Shown in pieces: positions 63,837-64,000 of a stretch of 64,000 nt of DNA. The translations under genes and the position numbers were made by a program. Source of the DNA: Alcanivorax sp. (GTDB lineage Bacteria; Pseudomonadota; Gammaproteobacteria; Pseudomonadales; Alcanivoracaceae); the NCBI RefSeq assembly GCF_002726155.1, contig NZ_PBSH01000032.1, forward strand, positions 1-64,000, read 5' to 3'. How positions within the stretch are numbered: the first letter of the stretch is position 1; each line of letters opens with the position of its first letter. The notes under the pieces were generated by a model. The model had not been told where the DNA came from, did not search any database, and saw nothing but the letters and a program-made list of their open reading frames with translations.

Positions 63837-64000
63837 CCAGTTTTCTCAAATCGTCTGGTGAGGGGATCTACTGTATCAGGAGGGTGAGTTGTCAGCCTGC
63901 CTAGATTGGTGCCGTCTGAATCTCAGTATTCTTCTAGCGTCTCAGCATGGCGATTCCCCGTAGAGTGAGTCGAGGAACGGAATAATCTGAAGGCGTAGAG

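Overview
The window looks like a chromosomal piece from a high-G+C gammaproteobacterium close to Pseudomonas; an Alcanivorax-type marine relative is my guess. The main reason is gene order. From my knowledge of Pseudomonas aeruginosa, the series rpoD, dnaG, yqeY, rpsU, tsaD, plsY, folB, folK, cca, spoVR, yeaH, prkA, apaH, apaG, ksgA, pdxA, surA, lptD, amgK, murU is a conserved block there, and this window carries the same series with insertions.

Region 1 (1-9.4 kb) is a siderophore locus. It holds the 3' end of an NRPS gene (adenylation, carrier, epimerization and thioesterase domains), a TonB-dependent receptor with a probable Fur-controlled promoter, an IucB-like N-acetyltransferase, an L-ornithine N5-monooxygenase, a FhuF-type ferric reductase and, convergent, an EntD-type phosphopantetheinyl transferase. 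Together they would make, take up and unload a hydroxamate siderophore. Two REP-type repeats lie in frame inside the NRPS gene.

Region 2 (9.6-15.5 kb) holds dbpA, a tRNA with anticodon CAU (probably tRNA-Ile2), rpoD and dnaG.

Region 3 (15.7-37.4 kb) is a biofilm-adhesin locus on the + strand. It has a 5137-residue secreted adhesin made of 24 Ig-like repeats arranged in a five-domain super-repeat, followed by T1SS-143-type and cadherin-like repeats and a short RTX-type secretion signal. Next come its type I secretion ATPase, adaptor and TolC-like outer-membrane protein, an OmpA-like lipoprotein and a frameshifted gene for an exported protein. The locus sits between dnaG and yqeY-rpsU-tsaD, splitting the macromolecular-synthesis gene group.

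Region 4 (37.6-60 kb) is the conserved housekeeping block: ribosomal, tRNA-modification, phospholipid and folate genes, tRNA end maturation, the prkA-yeaH-spoVR stress operon, apaH-apaG-rsmA-pdxA-surA-lptD (RNA caps, rRNA methylation, vitamin B6, outer-membrane biogenesis) and amgK-murU (peptidoglycan recycling). Additions are two DUF4124 genes, a FolM-like reductase and an EamA transporter. An orphan terminator between cca and the EamA gene suggests an uncharacterised small RNA. Many gene junctions carry two dispersed repeat families.

Region 5 (60-64 kb) holds rpe, an NlpC/P60 lipoprotein, a small A+T-richer patch with a DUF2846 lipoprotein and a membrane protein separated by an inverted-repeat element, and an HD-domain phosphohydrolase. 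The last 164 bases show no gene. The siderophore cluster and the adhesin locus are the accessory parts; nearly everything else is conserved core.
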